A DNA stretch of 64,000 nt from Nocardiopsis_C rhodophaea (GTDB taxonomy: Bacteria; Actinomycetota; Actinomycetes; Streptosporangiales; Streptosporangiaceae): the NCBI RefSeq assembly GCF_039530945.1, contig NZ_BAAAPC010000001.1:186001-250000 (forward strand). The letters run 5' to 3'. Within the stretch, counting starts at the first letter, position 1; each line of letters starts with the position of its first letter. Position numbers and translations under genes: made by a program. The notes below the pieces were generated by a model that ran no database searches, was not told the DNA's origin, and saw only the letters and a list, made by a program, of their open reading frames with translations. Positions 16,228 through 24,773 of the stretch are shown here, piece by piece.

Positions 16228-18086
16228 CCTTTGACGACGACATGCCGCCCTACGACGGCCCCACCGACGACCAACGGGACAGCAGGGCCGGTAAGTTCAA
16301 ACGCGAGCCATCGCAGGCGGCGAAGCTGGTCGACCTCGCATCCCAGCGGTACCGGCTGTTCATGGGTACCGACGCCCGCCCCTACGCCGTCTCATTGAAC
16401 GGCCCGAATACCGCGCTTCCCCTGCGCGGCGGCCGGGCTGGGGTGCGCGCGGCGTTGGCCAAGGCTTACGCCGACGCCTACAGGGGTCAGGTGCCCTCGC
16501 AAACCGCGCTCGCCGACGCCCTGACGGTGTTGGAAGGGCAGGCGGCCGACGCGCCGCCGGAACCGGTTCACCTTCGTATCGCCCGCCATGGCGCCGGGGT
16601 GGTGGTCGACCTCGGTACCCCGGACGGGGCGTGCGTGCTCGCCACCCCCACCGGATGGGAGTGGCGGCCGGTCTCCCCGGTCCTGTTCCGCCGAACCGGA
16701 CTGACGTCTCCCCTACCCGACCCCGAGCGCGGTAAGGATGGGCTCGTCCTGTTGCGCGAGCTGGTCAACGCTGATGAATCGGCGTTCCGTCTGTTGGTGG
16801 GGTGGCTGGTCGCGGCGCTGATCCCCGATATCCCGCACCCCGTGTTGGCGTTCAAGGGAGAGCAGGGAACCGGCAAGTCCACGGCGGCGAAGATGGCCGT
16901 CAACCTGGTCGACCCCTCTCCCGCGCCGCTCCGGTCGATGCCACGCGATGTGAAGTCCTGGGCGGTGACCGCGTCGGCGTCATGGGTGATCTGCCTGGAC
17001 AACGTCTCAACGATCGCGCCGTGGCTGTCGGACACGCTGTGCAAGGCGGTCACCGGTGACGGGCTGGTCGACCGCGCCCTGTACAGCGACGACGACGTCA
17101 CCGTACTCAGCTTCCGGCGCGCGTTGGCCATGACCAGCATCGACACGGGCACCCTGGCCGGGGACCTGTCCGAACGCCTCCTGACGGTCGAACTGCAACC
17201 CATCCCGCGTGAGCGTCGGCGCCCGGATGCCGAGGTCATCGACGCCTACGACCAGGCGCGCCCGGTGATCCTGGGCGCGTTGTTGGACCTGCTGTGCGAT
17301 GTACTCGCCGAACTCCCCTCGCTCACCCTCGGCGAGTTGCCGCGTATGGCCGACTTCGCCCGCGTCCTGGGCGCGCTCGACAAGGCGCGCGGCTGGTCGA
17401 CCCTGGACACCTACACCCACGCCTCGGAGACGGTCGCGGCCGACCTGTTGGACGGTGAGCCGTTCGGGCGCGCGGTGGTCGATTACGTGGAGGCGCGCGG
17501 CCAGTGGTCGGGAACGGTCGGTGACCTGTTGGCGGCCATCCCCACGCCCGACCCGCGCCCGCAACGGTGGCCGAAGGGCAACCCGCAGGCCGGTTCCCAG
17601 CTCAAACGACTCGCGCCGGTCTTCCGAACGCTGGGAATCCAGTTTGACGACACCCAGCGCAGCCCCGACCGCAGGCGCGCCCGCCTCTACACGCTGACAG
17701 CGGAGACGGCCCGCGAACCGCCGTCCGCACCGTCCGGACCGTCCGCCGACCAACGTGACCAGGGAAGACCAGTGGACGGGGGGACGGCCGGAGCCGTCCG
17801 CGCACCCTCGCACGCTGTCCGCGCCACGACCGGAGCGGACAGCGCGGACGGCGCACCGGACAGCACACCGGTTCCCCTGTCCGCACCACGGACCTCCGTC
17901 GACCAGGGCGAACACCAGAGTTCGGACGGTACGGACAGGCCGGACAGCGCTGCACACCCTGTCTCCGGCGACGACCAGTCCCAGGGACTCCCCACCATGC
18001 CGTGTCCGACCTGCGGTGAACGCAGCTCCTACGCCCGCGAACACGGTCATTGCTTCAAATGCCTGCGTATACGCAGAGTCGCGTGA
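16224..18086 (+). CDS. P-loop ATPase, probable replication protein of the element
   Basis: A 620-residue protein starting at the GTG at 16224, which overlaps the previous stop (GTGA). Walker A is FKGEQGTGKSTAAK and Walker B is SWVICLDNV, near residues 215-265; between 480 and 590 is a low-complexity Pro/Ser/Asp linker; the C-terminus ends in a four-Cys zinc motif CPTCGERS...CFKC. The arrangement resembles helicase-type Rep/primase proteins of integrated actinomycete elements, but no primase-polymerase domain is seen. Helicase or origin-binding function is inferred. Confidence 0.78.
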   Translation: MTFDDDMPPYDGPTDDQRDSRAGKFKREPSQAAKLVDLASQRYRLFMGTDARPYAVSLNGPNTALPLRGGRAGVRAALAKAYADAYRGQVPSQTALADALTVLEGQAADAPPEPVHLRIARHGAGVVVDLGTPDGACVLATPTGWEWRPVSPVLFRRTGLTSPLPDPERGKDGLVLLRELVNADESAFRLLVGWLVAALIPDIPHPVLAFKGEQGTGKSTAAKMAVNLVDPSPAPLRSMPRDVKSWAVTASASWVICLDNVSTIAPWLSDTLCKAVTGDGLVDRALYSDDDVTVLSFRRALAMTSIDTGTLAGDLSERLLTVELQPIPRERRRPDAEVIDAYDQARPVILGALLDLLCDVLAELPSLTLGELPRMADFARVLGALDKARGWSTLDTYTHASETVAADLLDGEPFGRAVVDYVEARGQWSGTVGDLLAAIPTPDPRPQRWPKGNPQAGSQLKRLAPVFRTLGIQFDDTQRSPDRRRARLYTLTAETAREPPSAPSGPSADQRDQGRPVDGGTAGAVRAPSHAVRATTGADSADGAPDSTPVPLSAPRTSVDQGEHQSSDGTDRPDSAAHPVSGDDQSQGLPTMPCPTCGERSSYAREHGHCFKCLRIRRVA

Positions 18087-18478
18087 GCACAGCGGGTCAA
18101 GGGGCTAGTTCGACCGGTCGACCCCCGCCTACGCGCGCGTGCGCGCGAGAGAATGTGGTCGCGCGTCCATGGCAAAAACGCGGGCGACGCGCGCAGAACG
18201 GGAGTGGACCCCTTCGAGCTGTCCGAGGGGGAACGCCGGGGAGGGACGTTCAGGGCCAGTCAGGTTCAAAGGGTGGGGGGGAGAGCCGTCCGCACCGTCT
18301 ACCCGCGCGTGCGAAGTCGGTCCCCGGCGCGCCCGATCACCGCATCACTCCCCCTGGCTTCCGATAACCCTCACTTATCGGAAGCCAGAAACGGGCGGCT
18401 TCGCCGCCATGCGCGTGGCCCCGGTCACCCCTCAGAGACCAGGGCCACACCCTCACCGCACGACCGGCGCGGGAGTCT
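18087..18478. other. 392-base gap downstream of the rep-like gene
   Basis: No gene is supported here. It holds the palindrome TCGACCGGTCGA near 18109, the strong hairpin at 18354-18388 and, 15 bases on, a small GCGGC-TTC-GCCGC stem. Such a hairpin-rich gap next to a rep gene could be an origin as well as a terminator region. Confidence 0.5.
18354..18388. terminator. Perfect 14-bp stem hairpin
   Basis: CTGGCTTCCGATAA (18354-18367) pairs without mismatch with TTATCGGAAGCCAG (18375-18388) around the 7-base loop CCCTCAC. It lies between the convergent rep-like gene and the small minus-strand genes. A bidirectional terminator is most likely; a replication hairpin is the alternative. Confidence 0.65.
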
Positions 18479-18775
18479 TCAGCGTCCGCCACGCGGGCGC
18501 GGTCGGGGCAAAAGCCGCCGGATGCCCGTGCGCACCCTCGGGCGTTGACTGCCTTGGTCTGCTGAGAACTCCGTCAGCGACCACACGGCGAGGGTGAGCG
18601 CGTCGAGCGTCGTCGCCTCGGTAAGCCCACTCGGAGTCATGGCGAACCAGGCCCCGGTGTGCTCGCCGTACCAGATGACGAACTGCGGATAGGCAGCTTG
18701 CAACCGTGCGGCTTGGGCATGGTGGTCGGCGTACGCGCGGGTACGGCCCCATCGGGCATCGGTGGCTGTGGTCAC
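18479..18775 (-). CDS. Small protein with one Trp-rich repeat domain
   Basis: A 98-residue protein, GTG start overlapping the stop of the upstream gene (GTGA). Residues 27-70 (YPQFVIWYGEHTGAWFAM, then LTEATTLDALTLAVW) look like a third copy of the repeat seen twice in the neighbouring 157-residue protein. The C-terminal 20 residues are basic and low-complexity. Function unknown. Confidence 0.65.
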   Translation of the reverse strand: MTTATDARWGRTRAYADHHAQAARLQAAYPQFVIWYGEHTGAWFAMTPSGLTEATTLDALTLAVWSLTEFSADQGSQRPRVRTGIRRLLPRPRPRGGR

Positions 18776-19245
18776 AGATGCTCGCCTCGCTCACCTCGGG
18801 GAAGGTCCGCGAGCGCGAGCCCGTGCGCGTGCCCGGGGTTCTGCAACTGGGCTTCTAGCTGCTCGGCGCTGTCGGCGTGCAGGGTGGGGGCGAACTCCGA
18901 CCCGGCTGTCTTGTTCGTCGCGAGCCACGCGGCCGGACGCCCCTGGTCGTCGACCGACCGCCATACCTTCCAGTCGGGGTACTTGTCGTTCAGCTGGTCG
19001 ATGACGGGTCGGTCAGGGTCGTTGGCGCGCCGGTGTTCCCGCAGGCAGACCAGTAAGGCGCGGGTCGTCGGCGCCTGGACTGTGGCGCCGGTCGGGGTGT
19101 GGTGTGCCCGCCAGTCGCCATGCCTGCCGTCCGCCTTCAAATCGCGGCCGATGTCCCATTCCGGGAACTCGGCGGCGATGATCTCTATCGGAGTGGGCCA
19201 AGGTCCGTGCAGTGCGGCGCGTTCCTCGGCGCGTGGTCGTTTCAT
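18772..19245 (-). CDS. Hypothetical protein with two Trp-rich repeats
   Basis: A 157-residue protein that seems to be two copies of a ~55-residue unit: FPEWDIGRDL...GDWRAHHTPTG...APTTRALLVCLREH and YPDWKVWRSV...PAAWLATNKT...ADSAEQLEAQL. Each unit has the pattern aromatic-Pro-Glu/Asp-Trp, an Ile/Val strand, a Trp-Ala/Arg strand and a C-terminal helix. Similar small proteins occur in actinomycete mobile elements downstream of TPR-type XRE regulators; function unknown. ATG at 19245. Confidence 0.7.
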   Translation of the reverse strand: MKRPRAEERAALHGPWPTPIEIIAAEFPEWDIGRDLKADGRHGDWRAHHTPTGATVQAPTTRALLVCLREHRRANDPDRPVIDQLNDKYPDWKVWRSVDDQGRPAAWLATNKTAGSEFAPTLHADSAEQLEAQLQNPGHAHGLALADLPRGERGEHL

Positions 19246-19368
19246 CGTCGGCCGCCTCTCGCTGGGGGGAGTGTGCCGACGACGCTACGAACGTGTGACC
19301 AGGAGGAACAGTGACGGGGCGCGGCACTTCTACCGCACCCCGTACCGAACTACCACGGAACGTGGCAG

Positions 19369-20586
19369 CTACATCGGGACCCCAAGGAAGTCGGCGAGTT
19401 CCCGCTGTTCCTGCGTGGGCATCCGCTTCGGAGCATTCACGATGTCCTCGGCGATATCGCGCCCCATCCGCTGATGACGGAGCCAGCTGGGCGAAGTCCG
19501 CCGCAGCTTGCCGAGAATCGTCGTCGCCTCGTCGATATCTCCGAGCTGTAGATGCGCTTTCGCACGGTCAAGCGCGTGACGCTGGCGCGTATTCGGAGTC
19601 ACTCCCCCAACACCGCGCGGAAGCCGACCGGCAAGCTCCAAGGCACGATCAGGATGACCACCTATCAGCTCATTCTGAACACCGTTCATGGCGGCTTTGA
19701 CCGGGCCGAACTTCAGATGCCCGGCCCATTCTTGTTCCCGCTGCAACGGCGCGGCAGCGGACGCCAGGACACCTTGAAGCTCCCGGGCTTCCTGAACACG
19801 ATTGTTCCGCGCGGCAGCGGAAGCGGCACGCATGAGCAGGTAGCCCCAGGCCGACAGCTGTTCAGGGGTTGCTTTAGAGATGCGGGGTTCGATCTCATCA
19901 GCGGCAGCGACACACAGCCGCTCGACCTCGTCAAAGCGGGCTTGCCGAAGTAGTGCCCAGCCTTGTTGCCCGATCGCGGCAGCGGCCAAAGCCTCATCAC
20001 CGACGTCGACCGCGTCGCGGAGCGCGTCCCGTAGGGCCATAAGCGCGAGGTCATGTTCGCGGATCTGAATCAGGTAACGACCGGTTAGCTGCAACGCGTC
20101 TCCGCGAAGGCGCACCGCTTCGGTGTGCTCGGTTCCGTCAAGCGCTCGCACATGGACGTGTGCCGAGCGCACAAGCGCAGGGGCCATGCGCGCGACGTCG
20201 TCGTACCGGTCGGCCTGGTAAGCGTCGGCGACGGCGGTCACCGCGCGGGAGAGCATCGGGAGATTGGGGGGTGTGTCGTCGTCTCCGTAGATCGGGCCGG
20301 AGAGACCAGCCGGGGGATTCACCGCCGAGCGGATATCGGCGAGCACGGCGTCGCGGTTGTCGTGTGGTTGGGGTTCGGGGGACTCGGCGGTCATGAACCA
20401 CACGGTTCGCACCCCGAGCACGCGGCCGAGCGCGTTGTAGGTCTCCATCCGCGCCGTGCCGCCCTGTTCGATCTTTCGGACGACGTTCGGACTCACTCCA
20501 GCCTGTTCGGCCAACTCCTCTTGTGTCAGTCCCCGACGGCGCCGGAGTTCCCGCACCCGGTCGGCGACGGATTGGTCATGTGTCAC
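19369..20586 (-). CDS. XRE regulator with TPR-like C-terminal domain
   Basis: A 405-residue protein with an N-terminal XRE HTH (VADRVRELRRRRGLTQEELAEQAGVSPNVVRKIEQGG spans residues 7-43) and a long all-helical C-terminal part with degenerate tetratricopeptide-like repeats (ALRDALRDAVDVGDEALAAAA, FDEVERLCVAAADEI, LDRAKAHLQLGDIDEATTIL). This architecture is common in Streptomyces and resembles peptide-sensing regulators, but no cognate peptide is evident. It heads the leftward operon with the two Trp-repeat proteins. Confidence 0.85.
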   Translation of the reverse strand: MTHDQSVADRVRELRRRRGLTQEELAEQAGVSPNVVRKIEQGGTARMETYNALGRVLGVRTVWFMTAESPEPQPHDNRDAVLADIRSAVNPPAGLSGPIYGDDDTPPNLPMLSRAVTAVADAYQADRYDDVARMAPALVRSAHVHVRALDGTEHTEAVRLRGDALQLTGRYLIQIREHDLALMALRDALRDAVDVGDEALAAAAIGQQGWALLRQARFDEVERLCVAAADEIEPRISKATPEQLSAWGYLLMRAASAAARNNRVQEARELQGVLASAAAPLQREQEWAGHLKFGPVKAAMNGVQNELIGGHPDRALELAGRLPRGVGGVTPNTRQRHALDRAKAHLQLGDIDEATTILGKLRRTSPSWLRHQRMGRDIAEDIVNAPKRMPTQEQRELADFLGVPM

Positions 20587-20913
20587 GGGCGTTCCCCGTC
20601 CTGTCGATCAGCGCATCATCGCCAGACTACGGCGAGGGTCCCACCCGCGTCAGAGGTCCGGGGAGTAGGGACCGCGTAGGCCAGTCCGGGAATGGCGTCG
20701 ACGGGCGTTCGGTTCCCAGGAGGCGCCACAGGCGTTGCACAGCCCATCCCAGAGACTCCTAAATTGCCTGGTCACATGGTCCTCTGCGATGCACATTCAT
20801 TGCACATAACGCCGAGTTCACCCGTGATCCGCTGAGATCGAGCGAGACGCTAATTCGCAGCTCACCGGCTGTCGAGCGGCATCGCCGCAGGTCCGAAGTG
20901 CCCCGAAATACAC
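20587..20913. other. Right end of the element: non-coding, with integrase arm-like sites
   Basis: A 327-base stretch with no supported gene. TGCACAT at 20790-20796 and TTGCACAT at 20800-20807 repeat the 11-base spacing of the attL arm sites and lie 107 bases inside attR. The rest is presumably the promoter of the TPR-XRE regulator and the element's right arm. Confidence 0.6.
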
Positions 20914-20948
20914 CAGAAGGTTGGGGGTTCGAATCCTCCCGAGCGCGC
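20914..20948 (+). repeat. attR: right 35-bp direct repeat
   Basis: Identical to 13466-13500, but the sequence to its left is not tRNA, so this is the displaced 3' end of tRNA-Arg at the right junction of the element. Confidence 0.93.
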
Positions 20949-20964
20949 CATCGTTTTCGCAGGT

Positions 20965-21000
20965 CAGGGGCATAGTTCTCGGTTAAGAGACAGGCCCCTG
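20965..21000. terminator. Weak hairpin just outside attR
   Basis: CAGGGGC (20965-20971) and GCCCCTG (20994-21000) form a 7-bp stem with a 22-base loop, 17 bases past the displaced tRNA 3' end. It could be the original terminator of tRNA-Arg before insertion. Confidence 0.35.
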
Positions 21001-21029
21001 AGTGCTGTCTAGGGCCGATCGTCTCAAAT

Positions 21030-22610
21030 GCCTAGCCCTTCAGTTGTAGGTGGATGACGCTGTCGTAGTTCACGGCGAAGGGCGGGGCGGGGGCCGCGCG
21101 GTCGCCCGCGCGCGGTCGCGGGCACGGCTGCGCCGACGGTGGCAGGCACGGGCCGCGGCCTGGTAGCAGCGCCGCCAGTGCGACCAGGACAGCCCCCGCC
21201 TCAGCCCCTCGGACTGTGAAGGCCGAGGCTGCAGGAGCGCCAGCAGGCGCCCGATCTCATAGGCGGTGAACCGCACGGGGACGGTGCGGCGGGTGTGGTC
21301 ACCGATCTCCCCCTCTCTGGGCCGGCGGCGCGGCACCGGCCTGCGGCTCGCTTGCCGCCCGGGCGTCGTGGACGGCGAGGAAGGCCGCGGCCAGCATCGC
21401 CAGGGAGATGTGCCGGTACCAGCCGCCATAGGAGCGCACCTCGTAGTCGGCCAGCCCGCAGGCGGAGGTGGCGAGCCTAATCGCCTCCTCTCCCCGCCAG
21501 CGCGCCCCGGGTACGGTGACCAGTTCTTCCACCGGGGTCTCTTCGGGTCCCCAGGCCAGGAAGTAGTCCCGCCCACCGGGGTCGTCGGTGCGGCGCCGGG
21601 CGATGATCCAGCGTGCCGAGGCACCGCCACCCGCCTCGGTGTCGGGGTCGGGGACACGGCGCACCCACCACTGCCAGACCCGGCTGTGGAACGGGGAGGG
21701 GCCCGCGGGCAGCTCCACCCGGTCCTGCTCGGCCGCGGCCCGGTCGACCAGGCGGGCGGTGCGGCGCCAGCCGGGGCGCGGCAGCACGGTGTGGTTGGCC
21801 TGCAGGGTGACCGCGTAGGGCAGGCGGTGGGCCTCCAGGGACGCGCGGAACCTCCCGTCGCGGCCGTACACTTCGTCGGCGGCGACCCAGACCCGGCCTT
21901 GGAACAGGTCGGGCAGGGTCCGCTCGATGATGCGCTCGGCCAGCCGGGGCTTGGTCGCGAACCCGGTCCCGTGGGGGGTGTGGGCGGCCCGGCAGCGGTG
22001 CGGGTCCTGGGTCCACTCACGCGGCAGGTACAGCTCGCGGTCGATGAGCCCCTGGCTGCGGGCGGTGGCCCATGCCGCCACCACCCCGACCTGGCCGGGA
22101 AACACCCCGCCCAGACAGCCGGTGAACTGCCGGGCCGCCCCGGCCGAGGTGCGGCCCTTCTTCGCGAACCCTGCCTCGTCGATGACCAGCACGCCCGCCC
22201 TGCCGGGGCCCAGGCCGCAGCGGTCGTCGTCCAGGCCTTGGACGGTCTAGCGGCGTACGAAGTCGCGCAGCTCATCGGCGTCCCAGCGGGCGCGGCTGAG
22301 CAGGTGCTGCTGGCCGGGGGGCGCGGCATCGCCGGCGTGCTCGGCGAGCTGCCACCCGTTTTTGCGGGACAGCGGGGCGAGCAGGCCGCGCACGCACGCC
22401 GCCGCCCGGCGCCGCAGGTCGGTGCGCGGGAGGATTGGGCCTACGTCCAGTAGGAGGTTGTCGAGCTGGTCGGCCTACTCATAGGCGCGTTCTTCATCGG
22501 TGACGGTCGGAGGGAAGTCCAGCAACGGCGCCCGAATACACCGCTGCTACCCGGCATCCGGGATGAGCGAACTACCGCAGGGGTGAGGATCTCCAACTGA
22601 AGGGCTAGGC
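21030..22610 (-). mobile_element. IS701-family insertion sequence, decayed
   Basis: The ends are perfect 17-bp inverted repeats, GCCTAGCCCTTCAGTTG (21030-21046) and CAACTGAAGGGCTAGGC (22594-22610), with further partial complementarity inward (GTAGTTC motif on both sides). About 1.58 kb, transposase on the minus strand. It inserted 80 bases outside attR and into the 3' end of the SARP gene. A truncated second copy lies at 48168-49070. Confidence 0.88.
21070..22510 (-). pseudogene. IS701-family DDE transposase with two in-frame stops and a frameshift
   Basis: The coding frame can be followed from the EERAYE region, through WQLAEHAGDAA and ARWDADELRDF, to the DDE domain (VLVIDEAGFAKKG, VWVAADEVYGRDGRFR, YEVRSYGGWYRHISLAMLA). 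TAG codons interrupt it at 22477-22475 and 22249-22247, both in the transposase frame. The C-terminal tail (VRFTAYEIGRLLALL, WSHWRR) continues only in another frame after a stop at 21299. The largest intact piece is 21299-22192. Inactive as it stands. Confidence 0.85.
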
Positions 22611-24550
22611 CTCGGCGAGAGGCGCCATTTTTCGATCAGTGCGGCCTCGGCCGCGAACTCGGCGTCCGCGTCCTCGGTGAGCACCTCGCGGGTGCAGTCG
22701 TGGACCAGGGTGTGGAAGGAGAAGTGGTCCGGAGCATGCTGCCTGACCAGGTTGTTATCGAGGAGCACGTCGATGTAGCCCTCGACGTCGGCGGCGGGCA
22801 GGCCGGTGATGGCAGCGGCGGCTTCGATGCCGAACGACGCGGACGGGTCCAGGCTGAGGAGCCGGCTGAACCGCCGCTGGGACGGGCTGAGGTACTGGTA
22901 GGACATCCGCAGCGAGGAGATGACGTCGCGCTCGGCGGTCCGCAGGCAGCGTGTCCGCCGCTCAGTGTTCGCCAGGCGAGCGGTGAGGTCGGCGACCGCC
23001 CACGCGGGGCGGTCGCGCAGTCGGGTCGCGGCGATCCGAATGGCCAGGGGCAGGTAGCCGCACAGCTCGACCGCCGTGGCGACCTGCGCGGGCTCCCGGG
23101 TCGCGCGCCGCTCTCCGACAACCCGCGTGAACAGGGCCACGGCGTCCTCGTGCGGAAGCACATCCAGGCACACCGGTAGCGCGCCGTCCAGTGCGGTGAG
23201 TTTGCGGCGGCTGGTCACGAGCGCCAAGGCGCCTCCAGCGCCGGGCAGCAGCGGCCTTACCTGAGCGGAGTCCGCCGCATCGTCCAGGACCACCAGGCAG
23301 CGCCGCCCCGCCAGCCGCGACCGCCACAGGGCACTGCGTTCTTCCAGACCCTCCGGGATGGCGTCCGGGCCGAGCCCGCTGGTCCGCAGGAGGGTGCCGA
23401 GCGCCTGCTCCGGCACTACCGGCCGGTGCGTCGGACTGAAGCCGTGCAGATCGATGAAGTACTGCCCGTCCGGGTAACGTCGTCGGACGCGGTGGGCGAC
23501 GTGCACCGCCAGGGTTGTCTTGCCCACCCCGCCCATTCCGTCGATGGCGACCACCAGTGGTGAACCGCCTGTTCGCCCCGGCCCGGCGGCGCTCAGCACG
23601 GTCCGCAGGTCAACGGACCGGGCGGTGAAGTCCGTCAGGTCAGCGGGCAGGTAGTTCCCGTGGTCGCCCGCGGCTGGTGCCGCCGGCGAAGGCGGGTCGT
23701 CCGGTGTCGGCGCGGGCCGCGCCGGGGCGCCGTCCGCATCGGGGTCCGCGGCGGAGTCCGCGCCTCCGGCCCCCCGCTCGTCTGGGGATCCGGCGAGGAT
23801 GCTCGCGTGCACCGACTTCAGTTGGGGACTCGGGTCGAGCCCGAGCTCCTCCGCGAGGCGCCTTCTGCCCTCGTCGTAGACCGCGAGCGCGTCGGCTTGC
23901 CGCCCGCTGCGCCACAGGGCGGTCATCAGGCTGCAGCGCAGGGAGTCGCGAAGGGGATATTCCGCGATCAGCGCGTGGAGCTCCCCGATGAGCGAACGCG
24001 ATTCGCCGAGCTTCAGCCTCAGTGCCATGAGGTCTTCGATCGCCGTCAGCCGCTGTTCGTTGAGCTTGACCGCGGCACCGGCGGCGGCCGGGCACTGGAT
24101 CCCGGCGAAGGCGTCGCCGCGCCACAGGTCCACCGCCGACTGCAGCAGCCGGACCGCCTCGGTGGACCGCCCTTCTCGCTCCGCCGTCGCGGCGGCGCGG
24201 ACCCGGCGGCCAAAGCGGTAGGCGTCGACGGCGTCCTGCGGCACGGTGAGCCGGTAGCCGATGTCGGCCGTGGCCAGGCAGCTTTCGTCGGCCGCGGGCA
24301 GGACGCGCCGTAGGTCGCGGACCGCGTTGTGGACCTGTGGGCGCGCGGACGGCGGGGGGACCTCCCACAGCTCGTCCACCAGGTAATCGACCGGGACCAC
24401 CCGGTTGGCGTTGAGGAGCAGTAATGCCAGCAGCCTCTGCTGCCGCATGCCCCGGAGGCGGATGAGCTCGCCGGAACGGCGCACTTCCAGGGAACCCAGG
24501 ACCAGGAATTCTGTCGTTTGCGTCACTGCTGTACTCCGGCTCGATGTCAT
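22547..24550 (-). CDS. SARP-family regulator with NB-ARC domain, 3'-truncated by IS701
   Basis: AfsR/DnrI-type activator. From the ATG at 24550: a winged-helix DNA-binding domain (residues ~15-100), a bacterial transcriptional activation (BTAD) domain (~105-260), a Pro/Asp-rich linker, then an NB-ARC ATPase with P-loop GMGGVGKTTLAVHVAH and the Walker B-like CLVVLDDAAD. The last ~20 codons before the stop at 22547 come from inside the insertion sequence, whose end is at 22610, so the native C-terminus is lost. It is the likely pathway regulator of cluster A; whether the truncated form is active is open. Confidence 0.88.
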   Translation of the reverse strand: MTSSRSTAVTQTTEFLVLGSLEVRRSGELIRLRGMRQQRLLALLLLNANRVVPVDYLVDELWEVPPPSARPQVHNAVRDLRRVLPAADESCLATADIGYRLTVPQDAVDAYRFGRRVRAAATAEREGRSTEAVRLLQSAVDLWRGDAFAGIQCPAAAGAAVKLNEQRLTAIEDLMALRLKLGESRSLIGELHALIAEYPLRDSLRCSLMTALWRSGRQADALAVYDEGRRRLAEELGLDPSPQLKSVHASILAGSPDERGAGGADSAADPDADGAPARPAPTPDDPPSPAAPAAGDHGNYLPADLTDFTARSVDLRTVLSAAGPGRTGGSPLVVAIDGMGGVGKTTLAVHVAHRVRRRYPDGQYFIDLHGFSPTHRPVVPEQALGTLLRTSGLGPDAIPEGLEERSALWRSRLAGRRCLVVLDDAADSAQVRPLLPGAGGALALVTSRRKLTALDGALPVCLDVLPHEDAVALFTRVVGERRATREPAQVATAVELCGYLPLAIRIAATRLRDRPAWAVADLTARLANTERRTRCLRTAERDVISSLRMSYQYLSPSQRRFSRLLSLDPSASFGIEAAAAITGLPAADVEGYIDVLLDNNLVRQHAPDHFSFHTLVHDCTREVLTEDADAEFAAEAALIEKWRLSPRPSPSVGDPHPCGSSLIPDAG

Positions 24551-24596
24551 GCCGCCCAGGGAGGTGCGGCACTGGCTGCCCGAGTGCCGCAAGGGG

Positions 24597-24773
24597 TCAG
24601 TCCCAGCCGGTGGTGTCGGTGCCCGGCGCGGTAGCGATCTGGTGGTGGGCGGAGTGGACCACGGGCGCGGGGGCGGAGGACGCGGTGCTGTACGTCGAGA
24701 CGAGGGCCGCCAGGACCAGCTGCAAGACAATCACGCCCAGCGTGCGGGCGTCACGGAGTGTCGGCTGAAGCAT
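24597..24773 (-). CDS. Possible small secreted/membrane peptide next to the SARP gene
   Basis: A 58-codon frame, ATG at 24773 with GAGAG 8-10 bases upstream. The product has a basic start, a hydrophobic core (TLGVIVLQLVLAALVSTYST) and a Ser/Ala/Pro-rich then polar tail ending TTGWD: a signal-peptide-like or single-pass peptide. It ends 46 bases before the SARP start. No family recognised; coding status rests on its start signal, its place and its amphipathic composition only. Confidence 0.4.
   Translation of the reverse strand: MLQPTLRDARTLGVIVLQLVLAALVSTYSTASSAPAPVVHSAHHQIATAPGTDTTGWD

Larger units (their letters stand above)
13466..20948. mobile_element. 7.5-kb tRNA-Arg-integrated element (AICE-like or satellite)
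   Basis: Bounded by the 35-bp direct repeats. Contents in order: tyrosine integrase, HTH regulator (both minus), excisionase-type HTH protein, unknown protein, P-loop ATPase with C-terminal zinc motif (plus), then two small proteins and a TPR-containing XRE regulator (minus). The set (int, xis, rep-like, regulators) is that of an actinomycete integrative element, but I find no TraB/FtsK-type translocase, relaxase or phage structural gene. It is therefore probably a non-self-transmissible or satellite form. Confidence 0.85.

Noticed and set aside
19311..19700. Plus-strand frame preceded by AGGAGG and GTG
   Set aside because: The ribosome-site-like sequence is good, but the frame is antisense to the C-terminus of the XRE/TPR regulator and its composition is not protein-like.
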